From Eubacterium sp. (GTDB lineage Bacteria; Bacillota; Clostridia; Lachnospirales; Lachnospiraceae): 64,000 nucleotides of DNA. This document shows, in pieces, positions 26,289 through 35,631 of this stretch. Each line of letters opens with the position of its first letter. The first letter of the stretch is position 1. Under the pieces are notes generated by a model, which did not search any database, was not told where the DNA came from, and saw only the letters and a list, made by a program, of their open reading frames with translations. A program made the translations under genes and the position numbers. The stretch lies in assembly GCA_024681515.1 (NCBI GenBank), contig JAILAR010000004.1:17089-81088 (forward strand), given 5' to 3'.

Positions 26289-27242
26289 TTAGAGGGTTTT
26301 TCTCTTTTGTCTTCTCTTTAATACGACGCTCTGCAGAATGATGAAGAAGCAGAGCATTCCGCCGGTACTGATCTGCTGCCAGTACGGGTGATTGAGTCCG
26401 CTGCTCACGACTACCTTCTTGATGGTGGTAAGTGTCAATGTTCCAAAGAAGGTACCGACTACGCTTCCCACACCACCGGTAAGAAGGGTTCCACCAATGA
26501 TTGCAGAGGCGATGGCATTCATTTCCATGCCGGCTGCGTTGGTTGCATTTCCGGCACCGGTATGCATCATAAAGACGAAACCGGCGATTCCGCACAGAAG
26601 ACCACTGATCACATATGTGAGGAAACGGGTCCGTTTCACATTGATACCAAGCATCAGTGCGCTCTGCTGGTTTCCGCCGATGGCATAGACGTTACGGCCC
26701 AGACGGATATATCTCAGCAGGATAAAGACCACGACTACAACAATGATGGCAACCACAACACCAAGCTCGATCCGGGCCGGGATCTGATTTCCGTTCTTTG
26801 CCGTATAACCCAGCCAGGAGATCTCGATCCGCTTGCTCATCAGATCCTGGAAACCTTCATGATCCACTTTCTGCGGATTTACGGACAGGATGGTGGTCAT
26901 ACCACAGGCAAAGAAGAGTCCCGCAAGAGTTACGATAAATGGCTGGATCTCCAGATAACTGATCAGAAAGCCCTGAACCACGCCGAATGCAAGCCCGATC
27001 CCCAGCGCAAGCAGGATAGCTACGAAGATATTTCCGCCCTTGTTCAGATAAAGAACACAGCTCATAACGACCAGCGATGTCACCGCACCGACACTGATAT
27101 CGATGCCACCGCCGATCATGACGATGGTAAGGCCACAGGCCACGATGATCAGCGGGCTGTTGTCATTCAGAAGGTCGAAGATCTGCTGCGGATGCAGGAA
27201 CCCGCCTCCGATGAAGATCATGGACAGAACGTACATTAACAC
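26289..27242 (-). pseudogene. ABC sugar transporter permease (YjfF-like), 5'-truncated
   Basis: The 317-residue frame is a ribose/galactofuranose-type permease: VACGLTIVMIGGGIDISVGA and IGGNQQSALMLGINVKR are conserved in this family, and most helices are present. The beginning is missing: homology starts at FVLMYVLSM right where the reading frame of a truncated solute-binding gene ends, and there is no ribosome site. The ATPase gene and second permease normally between binding protein and this permease are absent. A single deletion that removed them and joined the ends is the simplest reading. Function is probably lost. Confidence 0.75.
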
Positions 27243-27884
27243 GAATCCGGCCGTCCTTTCGGATCGTATCCATAAACCCTGCCTGTCTCTGCCGCATGGG
27301 CGTAGAATCCTCGGTTCCCGTGATCTCCACGATCTTCATATGGCTCTTTCCGAGAGCATCGGCCTTTCGGATCAGATACTCTCCGGCCATAACGCCTTCC
27401 TGATAGAAATCCGCACCGATCAGGCAGGTGGCAAGTCCCTCTTCCTTCGTGTTAATGTCCCTGTCCACCAGGATCACGGGGATCCCCGCATCCTTTGCCT
27501 CCTTCAGCACATTACCCAGCCTTCTTCCACAATGGGAGAAAATGCGATCACATCCACCTTGTAGGCAATGAACCGCCGGATCGCAGCGATCTGATTTTCC
27601 TGCTTCTGGTTTGCATTCTCCAGCATCAGGCTGATCCCGTACTCTCCGGCCTTCTTTTCGATATCCCGGGTGTTGCCGATTCTCCACGCACTCTCGGAGC
27701 CCAGCTGGCTGAAGCCCAGCAGAAGCTTCGGGCCCTCCGACTCCTCCTTTGATCCGCACCCGGAAAGGGCGATGGCAAAAAGGACTGTGATCACAGCGAA
27801 GAACCATTTCAGACGGCGAACCTTTTTCCCCGTTTTATTTTCACTTTTATTTGCAGTTTTATTTCCAGAATTAACCACAACCAC
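27243..27884 (-). pseudogene. ABC sugar-binding lipoprotein (YtfQ-like), frameshifted and truncated
   Basis: The first part has a lipoprotein signal (FAIALSGCGS) and then LLLGFSQLGSESAWR, typical of ribose/galactofuranose binding proteins. At about 27513-27518 one base is missing in the TGGGTAATG run, giving a premature TGA; the protein continues in another frame with NVLKEAKDAGIPVILVDRD and GEYLIRKADALG. It then stops matching near DTIRKDGR (about 27250), where permease sequence begins, so about the last third is gone. The frame break could in principle be a sequencing error, the deletion could not. Confidence 0.8.
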
Positions 27885-27913
27885 TTCACCCCGGTTTTCA
27901 AACAGATCCCATA

Positions 27914-28969
27914 TCAGCTCAGGACACGTCTCGGATAGATCACCTGTCTGTTTTTGTCCAGAACCACATATTCCACGATCCCTTCTTCGTTCAGTGTTAT
28001 CTTCACATGGACCGTCTGACTCCGATACTGCTCCGGGATCCTGCAGGTTCCGATGGGTTCATCATAGTCCCGATTACGATAGTTCCCGGCATAAAAGCAG
28101 AGAACATTATCGTAGGAAATGGACAGATCCACCGTATTCTGCACCGGCAGCTCCGTATTGCGTTTAAACACCTCCTGAAGATCACCGCCCACACCGGAGC
28201 CGATACTGATCCCCTCCACACAGCAGTCTACGAGGAAGCATTTACGGATCTGATCGCATCGAAAATCCGCCAGCTTCATAAGAAGGCTAAGAGCTCCTTT
28301 TGAAATCTCATTTTCTATGGATGTCGGAGTTTTCGCAAAGGAAGCTTCCATGATCCGCGGGAAAAGGGCTCCGACCGGTCCGGCATTTTCATCTGCCATA
28401 ATATAAAGCTCTTCATCCTTCTCACCGACGGTCATACCCAGCTCCGCATACAGGGCTTTCAGTTCATCCAGTGTTTTCTTCAGGAGATTATTTGCGTCTT
28501 CCACGGCAGCTTCTTTCGTAAATGCGATCGTCGTGGATCCATGTACCCGAAGAACTTCCCCATCAACATGAAAGAGCAGATATTCCGCATAATTGGAATG
28601 TACGTTGCAGAGAAATACTGTCTTCCCGTCCAGAGCCGCCGTCTGATACAGACCCAGCGCAGAAGCAAGTGACCCCTTGATCATGGTCCTTACCTTCATC
28701 CCACAGGCCTGCGCCGCTTTTTTTACTCGTTCCCGACCGGCATAATTACAGTAAGCAGGAACCGCAAAGATCGTTTCCGTGATCACGACTCCGGTACATT
28801 CGATCATATCCTTTGCCACCCGAAGGAGGGCCGTAAGCCCTGCCTCATCCTGAAACAGGTCCTTTGTCCGAAACCCGACTATGTATCTCAGGTACTCCGT
28901 AACGATCGAACTGCCGTCATGATAGGAATACGCGATCACATCACCTGTAAGATCCAGTGCTACTAACAT
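27914..28969 (-). CDS. Hsp70-like protein with degenerate ATPase motifs
   Basis: A 351-residue cytoplasmic protein with the fold pattern of DnaK-type ATPases: FAVPAYCNYAGRERVKKAA matches the VPAYFNDAQR region and SLASALGL follows as in the EPTAAAL segment. The first phosphate motif is weakened (ALDLTGDVI) and the second is not recognisable (VHSNYAEYL), so ATP hydrolysis is doubtful. The last 60 residues are beta-rich, like a short substrate-binding part. Shorter than DnaK (about 600). The ribosome site is AAGGAG. It lies in a run of broken genes but its own frame is intact. Confidence 0.65.
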   Translation of the reverse strand: MLVALDLTGDVIAYSYHDGSSIVTEYLRYIVGFRTKDLFQDEAGLTALLRVAKDMIECTGVVITETIFAVPAYCNYAGRERVKKAAQACGMKVRTMIKGSLASALGLYQTAALDGKTVFLCNVHSNYAEYLLFHVDGEVLRVHGSTTIAFTKEAAVEDANNLLKKTLDELKALYAELGMTVGEKDEELYIMADENAGPVGALFPRIMEASFAKTPTSIENEISKGALSLLMKLADFRCDQIRKCFLVDCCVEGISIGSGVGGDLQEVFKRNTELPVQNTVDLSISYDNVLCFYAGNYRNRDYDEPIGTCRIPEQYRSQTVHVKITLNEEGIVEYVVLDKNRQVIYPRRVLS

Positions 28970-28999
28970 AAAACAATCTCCTTTTATAACATCATCCCA

Positions 29000-29316
29000 T
29001 CAGGGACAGCAGCGTTTCATAAAGCGCTTCCGGATGATCCGATACTCAACATAATCCAGATTATCCTCATTGTGAAGGATCTGTGTCTGGATCGATTCCG
29101 AGATCGCCTGATAATCTTCCGGATGCAGCATCCCCCGAAACGTAAAACCGGTCAGTGCCTTAAAATCTTCCAGATCATCACATCCGAAAATGTCAAACAC
29201 CGCATGGTTCGCATAGATCAGTTCCTCCGGTGCTTCCGCCTTATAAATGAAGAACCCGCCGGGCATATGCCTGCCGAGTTCCTCCACTACCGGCATCGTC
29301 TGTTCATTTAATGATG
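29000..29316 (-). pseudogene. PAS-domain fragment of a lost sensor protein
   Basis: About 90 residues match the start of a PAS sensor: MPGGFFIYKAE, ELIYANHAVFDIFGC and GMLHPEDYQAI. Homology ends at RIIRK, after which the frame stops within eight codons; a neighbouring frame reads ALYETLLSLMG and a stop, perhaps the original C-terminus. The 5' side is replaced by an R3 repeat (29314-29400). No ribosome site fits. It is probably what remains of a PAS-GGDEF or PAS-kinase gene. Confidence 0.65.
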
Positions 29317-29400
29317 CTGGGGTCAAAAGGTATTTTGCCCCCAGCTGATGATTCGCAGCACGCACACTACGTGTGCAATGTGCTGCTAAAACACTCACGG
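29314..29400 (-). repeat. R3 element, partial copy
   Basis: GGGTCAAAAGGTATTTTGC, CAGCTGATGATTCGCAGCAC and the hairpin GCACACTACGTGTGC match the inverted sequence of the full element at 59426-59609. Only one terminus, GGGTCAAAAGG, is kept. It directly adjoins the PAS fragment. Confidence 0.8.
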
Positions 29401-29429
29401 AAAAAACAGCACTCCGTGCCGACGCGCCA

Positions 29430-29780
29430 TCAATCCTTGCAGAGCTTTGCCAGTTCATCTAAATTCTTTCGGATCTGACTGAGATTCTCTGTCTGATCCT
29501 CCTCACTCCGATGCCGGAGGGGCTCCGTGATCTCCACCACATACTCGTAAAGCGGTGTCAGAGACAGATTCCCCGTAACACCCTTCATCGCATGGGCAGC
29601 CTCAAACGCAGCGTCCAGATTACCGGCAGCGAGCGCAGCTTCCAGTTTTCCATACATCCCCTCGCACTCATCCACTGCCTTTTGCACCAGTTTGAGATAA
29701 AACCCCTCATTATTCATGCAGCGCTTCAGACCGCTTTCCACGTCCGCGCCGTACTGCTTTAAACCCTCGATCGTAACCAT
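29430..29780 (-). CDS. HPt (histidine phosphotransfer) domain protein
   Basis: A 116-residue four-helix protein with the phosphorylation motif AAHAMKGVTGNLS (His63), typical of stand-alone HPt proteins that pass phosphate between hybrid kinases and response regulators. The start follows AAGGAGAAG. It lies directly downstream of the broken REC-GGDEF-EAL gene, whose receiver domain could have been its partner. No hybrid kinase is in the window. A possible R1 fragment (GTGCGAAGTA) is upstream at about 29850. Confidence 0.85.
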   Translation of the reverse strand: MVTIEGLKQYGADVESGLKRCMNNEGFYLKLVQKAVDECEGMYGKLEAALAAGNLDAAFEAAHAMKGVTGNLSLTPLYEYVVEITEPLRHRSEEDQTENLSQIRKNLDELAKLCKD

Positions 29781-29858
29781 ATAATACTTCTCCTTATAAA
29801 TAACACTACGTGTTTCCGTGTGTATACCGGTCGTTTCCGGTGCTCCTTTACTTCGCAC

Positions 29859-31565
29859 CTACGATTCTGACTCCCGATCACGAATTTCCTTCTCGATAAA
29901 GACACGGAATTCTTCCGGCGGTACAGGTCGCGAGAAATAGTAACCCTGAATGATGTCGCAGCCCATTTGAGCAAGAAGCTTCAGCTGTTCCTCTGTTTCC
30001 ACACCCTCGGCTACCACCGGGACCTGCAGGAACCGGGCGATGTCAATTACCAGCTCCACCAGCTTCTGGCTCTTCTCATCCCGCTGCATGTTCCGGATGA
30101 ATTTCATATCCATCTTCAGCACGTCGATGGGAATGGTGGTCAGCATATTCAGGGATGAATAGCCGGAACCGAAGTCATCCATTTCGATCCGGAAACCTTC
30201 CTCCCGGAGATGATTCACGGTCTCGATCAGTCCCTGTGCATTGTTGGAATACGCTGACTCCGTGATCTCCAGCAACAGATTTTCAGGAGACAGTGCATAT
30301 TTCCGCAGCAGGGTAAGCAGCTTCTCTTCCAGCTCCGGATCGTAAATATCGATTCGTGAAACGTTCACGGACACCGGGATCGTGATCCCGAATTCATCCT
30401 TCCAGAGTTTCACCTGTGCGGCCGCTTCCTGCCATACGTAATTATCCAGTTTCTGGATCAGTCCGTTGCTCTCAAAAAGCGGGATGAAATCTCCCGGGCT
30501 GATCATTCCCAGCTCCGGATGTTTCCATCGGATCAGTGCTTCGGCACTCTTTAACTTCGGACGTCCTTCACTGATATCATACTTCGGCTGATAGAAAACC
30601 ACGAAATCCTTATTCTTCAGAGCATCATCCATGTCATGGATCAGGCGCTCGCTGTAAAGATTCTTCTTGTTGGTTTCCTAGTTATAGAAAGAGATCTGAC
30701 GTGTATAATCCCCCCGGATCAGGTCGCAGGCCTGCTTGGCACGATCAAACCATGCCTCATACGGCTTGCTGCGGTCCACATCCTGACAGATCCCGATACG
30801 GAACCGGATACGCGGAACATGCGTCAGCCGTGCCAGTTCTTCCTGAAGGCCGGCAAAGACACCGTCATACTGCTCTGCATGATCCACGTAGAGACAGAAT
30901 TCATCCGCATTCGGACGGCAGCCGATGCAGCTTTTATCAGCGAAAAGTTTCGTAAGCATTATTCCGGTCATCCGCAGGATATCATCTCCCACTTCCCGGC
31001 CGAACATTTCGTTCAGAAGATGAAAATGCTCGATGTTCAGCACGATGGCATCCTTCCTCTGATCCGGCTGATACGTATCCATCTGTCGGATATACTCGAA
31101 AAAGAATTCCCTGGAATACAGGCCGCTGATCTCATCCCGCTCCGCTGCCCGGATCAGGCTCTGATCCTCATAGAATTCCACGATCCGTTCGCATCTGGCC
31201 CGGATCACCTCCGGCATGTCATACGGCTTTGTAATGAAATCCGCCGCACCCAGCTTGATGCTCCGTACCTCAGCCGACTCATCCGCCGTCATCACGATTA
31301 CCGGAGGAACCACCAGATTCTCCTTCTCCCGAAGCTTCTCCAGAAACTCATAGCCATCCATTTCCGGCATCAGAAGATCAAGAAGGATCAGGGAATAATG
31401 CATCGTCCGGTCCTGCAGCATATTCCATGCCTGGACTCCGTTCTCTGCATATGAAACCTCATATAGATCCTCGAAGATCCCACCCAAAAGCTCCCGGTTG
31501 ATCAATTCATCATCTACTACCAGTATTCAGCGTTTAAATCCTTCTGCCTGTCTGATTTTCTCCAT
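29859..31565 (-). pseudogene. REC-GGDEF-EAL regulator with two in-frame stop codons
   Basis: The frame from ATG 31565 reads a receiver domain (ILVVDDE, then LILLDLLMPEMDGYEF with the phospho-Asp, and FITKPYD), a degenerate GGDEF domain (NADEF instead of GGDEF) and an EAL domain (SAEALIRW, MDDFGSGYSS, EGVETEEQ). A TGA at 31529-31527 replaces codon 13, and a TAG at 30680-30678 separates GGDEF from EAL. Both are in frame and nothing else is lost, so these look like point mutations. The EAL part (29859-30632) keeps the key motifs for c-di-GMP hydrolysis but has no ribosome site of its own. Downstream lies the HPt gene. Confidence 0.8.
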
Positions 31566-31669
31566 AGCGTCCCCCATATTCTGTCTTTTTTATTGCTTTG
31601 ATATGTCGCTTTTGTCTGTCAGACACCCGATGCAGGCCTTGATGTCCATCAGCCTATTTCACCGCATGT

Positions 31670-31697
31670 ATTATACCATGACACACCCCTCATACAA
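31670..31697 (-). promoter_or_regulatory. Promoter of the REC-GGDEF-EAL gene
   Basis: TATAAT (31675-31670) preceded by TGG, an extended -10, with TTGTAT (31697-31692) 16 nt upstream, about 100 bp before the start codon. The rest of the 250-bp gap holds nothing I can identify. Confidence 0.6.
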
Positions 31698-31816
31698 AAC
31701 TTTTTTTTGCCGACTTATCTGTCAGGTAATCGTCGGCACGATTTCTGTCACTTGATTTGTCCTTGGCACTATAGCCCGGCTACAGTACCTCGTCTAATGG
31801 CCATAATGAAGGAGCC

Positions 31817-33025
31817 TTAGTACAGCGTCCCGTCATAGTACTGCAGCAGCAGATCCGTCACACGGCCGTAGCTGGCGATCCCGTCCTCGATCCCGTAATA
31901 ATGCATATATCCATTTGTAAAATCGTCATGGATCTTCCCCATGGTATCCGTATTGAAGATGGAGTTTTCTTCCACTTCCTCCCAGGCTTCTTTCGTCAGA
32001 AAAATGTCATCCGTTTTCACGTGCTCCGAAAAAGAAGGCTGTGCCTTATAGCGCTCCGGATCCGCCACCTTCATGTTGTCATAATATGCATTCTGAACGT
32101 AATTCAGAACCCCGAGGTAACCGGAGTAAACCACATAGGGATCCTCCGAACGAAGGCAGGCACGAAACGCCAGATAGTTGGCCTCATCCTCCTGCATGTA
32201 CCCTTTCAGGTGCGCGTATTCATGACAGAAGACAAAGGCATGATTTGTGATATACATCTTTGTGTTGTAATTTGCTTCCATGGAAAACGGAAAGAAGATC
32301 CCCATGAGCCGGCTCTGGGACATGACGGAGGAAAAAAAGACCGGTTTCATGTCCGGATAATATCCCGCCAGCCGCGGATACTCGTCTTCCATGGACTGCA
32401 TGAGACGTCGGCACTCCCCGTTAAGGTCCGAAAGATCCGGATCGTAGATCAGCCTGCCCTTGTCATCCCGGGGAAACTCCGCTGCCATGGCATTGCATTT
32501 CTCCACCAGGTAATTTCGAAGGATCTCCAGCTCCCCCACAGTGTATGCCCGTGCCTGTCCTTTGACCTCCATATCCGAGCAGCCATAAGGGATGGAACAG
32601 TTAAGTGTCATGATCAGGGCCACAGACAGCAGGATCATAAGAAAGGTCTTATAAAACACCCGGCAGAATCTCCGGAATCCTGCTTTTTTTCGAAGAAAGA
32701 TCAAAAGTATACCGAGGATCAGAACCGCAGCGATGAGCAACAAACCGAGAACGATCAGAATCTCTCCGACAGAGAACGGAAACAGTCCGGTAAGCCTTCC
32801 ATAGGTGTTCAGAATGACCGGTGTAATATGTGAGGTATAGAAATCACAGAACCCTTTCCACATGGCCAGCAGATTAAAAACAAGTATCAAAAGCAAAAGG
32901 GCCCCGGCCGAAATCCAATACGGACTCCGGAGGATCCTTCCACCGATTCTCTTCAGTTTTTTATTCAAGTCTTTATTCACGTTTTTATCATATTCTTTCC
33001 CTGGACACCGATCAGTTCTGTCCAT
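31817..33025 (-). CDS. DUF3810-type membrane protein with HExxH zinc-protease motif
   Basis: A membrane protein of about 402 residues. Three N-terminal helices (about 30-145) precede a soluble part with [18 protein letters not shown], an HExxH plus downstream Glu pattern of zinc peptidases; DUF3810 proteins share this layout. The active site would lie outside or at the membrane. The start is uncertain: the ATG at 33025 overlaps araD by 14 bp and no good ribosome site is visible, so translational coupling is likely. It is the last gene after the arabinose cluster; a link to sugar use is not shown. Confidence 0.7.
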   Translation of the reverse strand: MDRTDRCPGKEYDKNVNKDLNKKLKRIGGRILRSPYWISAGALLLLILVFNLLAMWKGFCDFYTSHITPVILNTYGRLTGLFPFSVGEILIVLGLLLIAAVLILGILLIFLRKKAGFRRFCRVFYKTFLMILLSVALIMTLNCSIPYGCSDMEVKGQARAYTVGELEILRNYLVEKCNAMAAEFPRDDKGRLIYDPDLSDLNGECRRLMQSMEDEYPRLAGYYPDMKPVFFSSVMSQSRLMGIFFPFSMEANYNTKMYITNHAFVFCHEYAHLKGYMQEDEANYLAFRACLRSEDPYVVYSGYLGVLNYVQNAYYDNMKVADPERYKAQPSFSEHVKTDDIFLTKEAWEEVEENSIFNTDTMGKIHDDFTNGYMHYYGIEDGIASYGRVTDLLLQYYDGTLY

Positions 33026-33707
33026 AATATGCATTTGCCCCATGTTTCCGGAAGAAATGCTTGTCTCGGATGCAGTCCGGTGCCGGACGAACCTCCGGAT
33101 TGATGAGCTCCGTCTTCAGGGCCATCTTCGCAACTTCCTCCAGCACAACCGCGTTATGTACGGCTTCCGCCGCATCCTTGCCCCAGGTGAATGGGCCGTG
33201 ATTGGTGCAGAGCACGCCGGGGGTATACATGGGATTGATGCCCCGCTTCTCAAAAGTCTCGATGATCACAAGACCCGTATTCTTTTCGTATGCCTCATCG
33301 ATCTCCTCCGGCGTCAGGTTCCGAGCGCAGGGAATCTCCCCAAAGAAATAATCCGCATGGGTGGTTCCGTACAGCGGAATACTTCGTCCCGCCTGAGCCC
33401 AGGAAGTCGCCTCCGGACTGTGAGTATGTACGATACCGCCGATCTCCTTGTAATACTTGTACAGTTCCAGATGGGTCGGGGTATCCGACGAAGGTCTCAT
33501 GTCTCCCTCCACCTTCCGGCCGTCCAGATCCATCACCACCATATCTTCCCAGCGCATGGTCTCATAATCCACCCCACTGGGTTTGATCACGAAAAGCCCT
33601 GACTCACGGTCGATACTGCTGACATTTCCCCAGGTGTAGGTCACAAGCCCCCGACGGGGAAGCTCCATATTCGCCTCGTATACCTTCTTCTTCAGTTCCT
33701 CAAGCAT
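33012..33707 (-). CDS. araD: L-ribulose-5-phosphate 4-epimerase
   Basis: Interconverts L-ribulose-5-phosphate and D-xylulose-5-phosphate, the last step bringing arabinose into the pentose phosphate pathway. The 231-residue class II aldolase-fold protein has the substrate segment [19 protein letters not shown], the zinc histidines in [12 protein letters not shown] and the typical [14 protein letters not shown]; the C-terminus [10 protein letters not shown] is characteristic. The start follows AGGAGACAAAAC. R1 copy D separates it from the upstream sugar kinase. Confidence 0.95.
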   Translation of the reverse strand: MLEELKKKVYEANMELPRRGLVTYTWGNVSSIDRESGLFVIKPSGVDYETMRWEDMVVMDLDGRKVEGDMRPSSDTPTHLELYKYYKEIGGIVHTHSPEATSWAQAGRSIPLYGTTHADYFFGEIPCARNLTPEEIDEAYEKNTGLVIIETFEKRGINPMYTPGVLCTNHGPFTWGKDAAEAVHNAVVLEEVAKMALKTELINPEVRPAPDCIRDKHFFRKHGANAYYGQN

Positions 33708-33718
33708 TGTTTTGTCTC

Positions 33719-33832
33719 CTATTCCATACTTCGCGCCTTCCGGCGCTCCGTTACGAATCATTTCGCGCGTATATTCCGATCACTCACTTTATCCTTCGTT
33801 CTTTAGTCCGCGCTCCATGATTCGTCATAACG
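33719..33832 (-). repeat. R1 repeat, copy D
   Basis: Complete copy between the kinase and araD. The outer arms are ACGAATCATGGAGCGCG and CGCGCGAAATGATTCGT, differing from copy C on both sides so that the pairing is kept. The hairpin is GCGCC-GGAA-GGCGC, then GAAGTATGGAATA and the araD ribosome site. Confidence 0.85.
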
Positions 33833-33835
33833 TAA

Positions 33836-35422
33836 TTATAGTGTATCGACTGCCGCCTTCTCGATGGGGATCGTAGCCTTGAAGGTTTCCATGAACCGCG
33901 TGAAGCCTTCGATCTCTTCCGGCGTTGCGGTAACCGTCGTTCCCTTTTCCCCTGCGAAGATCACTTCATTCAGATATGCTGACAGGGATGTGGACTCTGC
34001 CGCCGCCATGTACAGTGCCAGAACAGCCATGCCCCAGGCACCGCCCTCTCCTGCCGTCTCCATTACGGTGATGGGACCTCCGGTGGCAGCTGACATGATA
34101 CGCTGACCCACTTCCTTTGTCTTAAAGAAACCGCCGTGACCGTAAAGCTGATCCACCTTCACGCCCTCGCCCTGCAGCAGGATATCCAGTCCCACCTTCA
34201 GGGTGCTGACTGCAGAGTAAAGATGCAGCCGCATGAAGTTGGCCAGGGTGAAATCCGCATCCACCTTCCGGGCAAATACCGGCCGTCCTTCCGTAAAACC
34301 GGTTACCGGTTCGCCGGAGAAATAATTAAAGCCTGCCAGACCGCCGCAGTCCGGTGCTCCATCCAGCGCTGCCGTGAAAAGCGTAGTGTAAAGCTTGTCC
34401 GTATCCACCGGTGCACCGATAGCCTCCGCGAACTGACGGAACACACCTGCCCAGGCATTGATGTCCGAGGTGCAGTTATTGCAGTGCACCATGGCCACAT
34501 CATCTCCCACCGGAGTGGTCACCACGTCGATCTCCTCATGCACTTCTTTCAAAGCCTGTTCCATAACGATCATGGCGAAAATGGAAGTACCTGCGGACAT
34601 ATTTCCGGTGCGGACCGCTACACTGTTGGTTGCCACCATACCGGTACCTGCGTCGCCCTCCGGCGGACAGAGCGGGATGCCTGCCTCAAGGTTGCCGCTG
34701 ACATCCAGCTTCGCGGCGCCCTCTGCGGTAAGACTTCCGGCCTTCTCTCCGGCCACCAGCACCTTCGGCAGGATTCCGGACAGCTTCCAGGCGAAGCCGC
34801 GGTCTGCCACCAGCGCCTCATATTTTGCAAGATAATCTGCATTGTAATTCCGGGTCCGGCTGTCGATGGGGAACATGCCCGAAGCATCCCCGACGCCCAG
34901 CACCTTCTCTCCCGTCAGCTGCCAGTGAATATAGCCTGCCAGAGTCGTGAAGAAGGTGATATCCGGTACATGGGGTTCCTTATTCAGAACCGCCTGATGC
35001 AGATGGGCGATGCTCCATCGCTGCGGGATATTGAAACCGAACTCCTTCGTCAGCTCCGCCGCTGCCTCTCCGGTCACCGTGTTTCTCCATGTACGGAATG
35101 GTACCAGAAGATTGTCATCTTTGTCAAACGCCATATAGCCGTGCATCATGGCCGAAAATCCGATGGCCGCGGTGGTATGGATCACTGTACCGTACTTCTC
35201 CTGCACATCCTTCGCCAGCTGCGTGTATGCATCCTGCAGTCCGCTCCAGATCATGTCCAGACTGTAGGTCCAGAGGCCGTCCACGTACTGATTCTCCCAG
35301 GTGTGTCCGCCCTCAGCCAGCGGCTTTCCCGTCATATCCACCATGACCGCTTTGATCCGGGTGGAACCGAACTCTATTCCTATCGCGGTTTGGCCCGCGT
35401 CGATCATTTCTTTTATATCCAT
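33836..35422 (-). CDS. FGGY-family carbohydrate kinase, probable L-ribulokinase
   Basis: A 528-residue cytoplasmic sugar kinase of the FGGY family: N-terminal ATPase strand [27 protein letters not shown], and the C-terminal [19 protein letters not shown] region. Position between the isomerase and araD argues for phosphorylation of L-ribulose, but sequence alone does not separate this from xylulokinase or related kinases. The ribosome site is GGGGG before the ATG at 35422. It lies in the arabinose cluster under likely AraR control. Confidence 0.8.
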   Translation of the reverse strand: MDIKEMIDAGQTAIGIEFGSTRIKAVMVDMTGKPLAEGGHTWENQYVDGLWTYSLDMIWSGLQDAYTQLAKDVQEKYGTVIHTTAAIGFSAMMHGYMAFDKDDNLLVPFRTWRNTVTGEAAAELTKEFGFNIPQRWSIAHLHQAVLNKEPHVPDITFFTTLAGYIHWQLTGEKVLGVGDASGMFPIDSRTRNYNADYLAKYEALVADRGFAWKLSGILPKVLVAGEKAGSLTAEGAAKLDVSGNLEAGIPLCPPEGDAGTGMVATNSVAVRTGNMSAGTSIFAMIVMEQALKEVHEEIDVVTTPVGDDVAMVHCNNCTSDINAWAGVFRQFAEAIGAPVDTDKLYTTLFTAALDGAPDCGGLAGFNYFSGEPVTGFTEGRPVFARKVDADFTLANFMRLHLYSAVSTLKVGLDILLQGEGVKVDQLYGHGGFFKTKEVGQRIMSAATGGPITVMETAGEGGAWGMAVLALYMAAAESTSLSAYLNEVIFAGEKGTTVTATPEEIEGFTRFMETFKATIPIEKAAVDTL

Positions 35423-35488
35423 GTGTAACCCCCATATTTTTGTTAATTACATATTCCGGAATAACGATAGTTTTCCCCTATCACAATT

Positions 35489-35626
35489 GATCGTGCGAGT
35501 GATGGGATTCTTCGGCTTCGCCTCAGAATGACAAGAAAGCCTGTCATTCTGCAATCGCACTGAAAGCTATTCTGTCATTCTGAGGGAGCGCCTGTGGCGC
35601 GACCGAAGAATCCCGTCACTTTATAC
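35489..35626. repeat. R4 palindromic repeat between isomerase and kinase genes
   Basis: GTGATGGGATTCTTCGG and CTCAGAATGACA on one side face TGTCATTCTGAG and CCGAAGAATCCCGTCAC on the other, forming a long imperfect hairpin of about 135 bp in the intergenic gap. Confidence 0.75.
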
Positions 35627-35631
35627 ACAGT

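Noticed and set aside
29430..29458. Long start for the PAS ORF reading through the R3 repeat
   Set aside because: The extension is repeat-derived, overlaps the HPt stop region and has no ribosome site.
31716..31746. GCCGAC / GTCGGC inverted repeat as a terminator
   Set aside because: No T run follows the stem on either strand in the right orientation.
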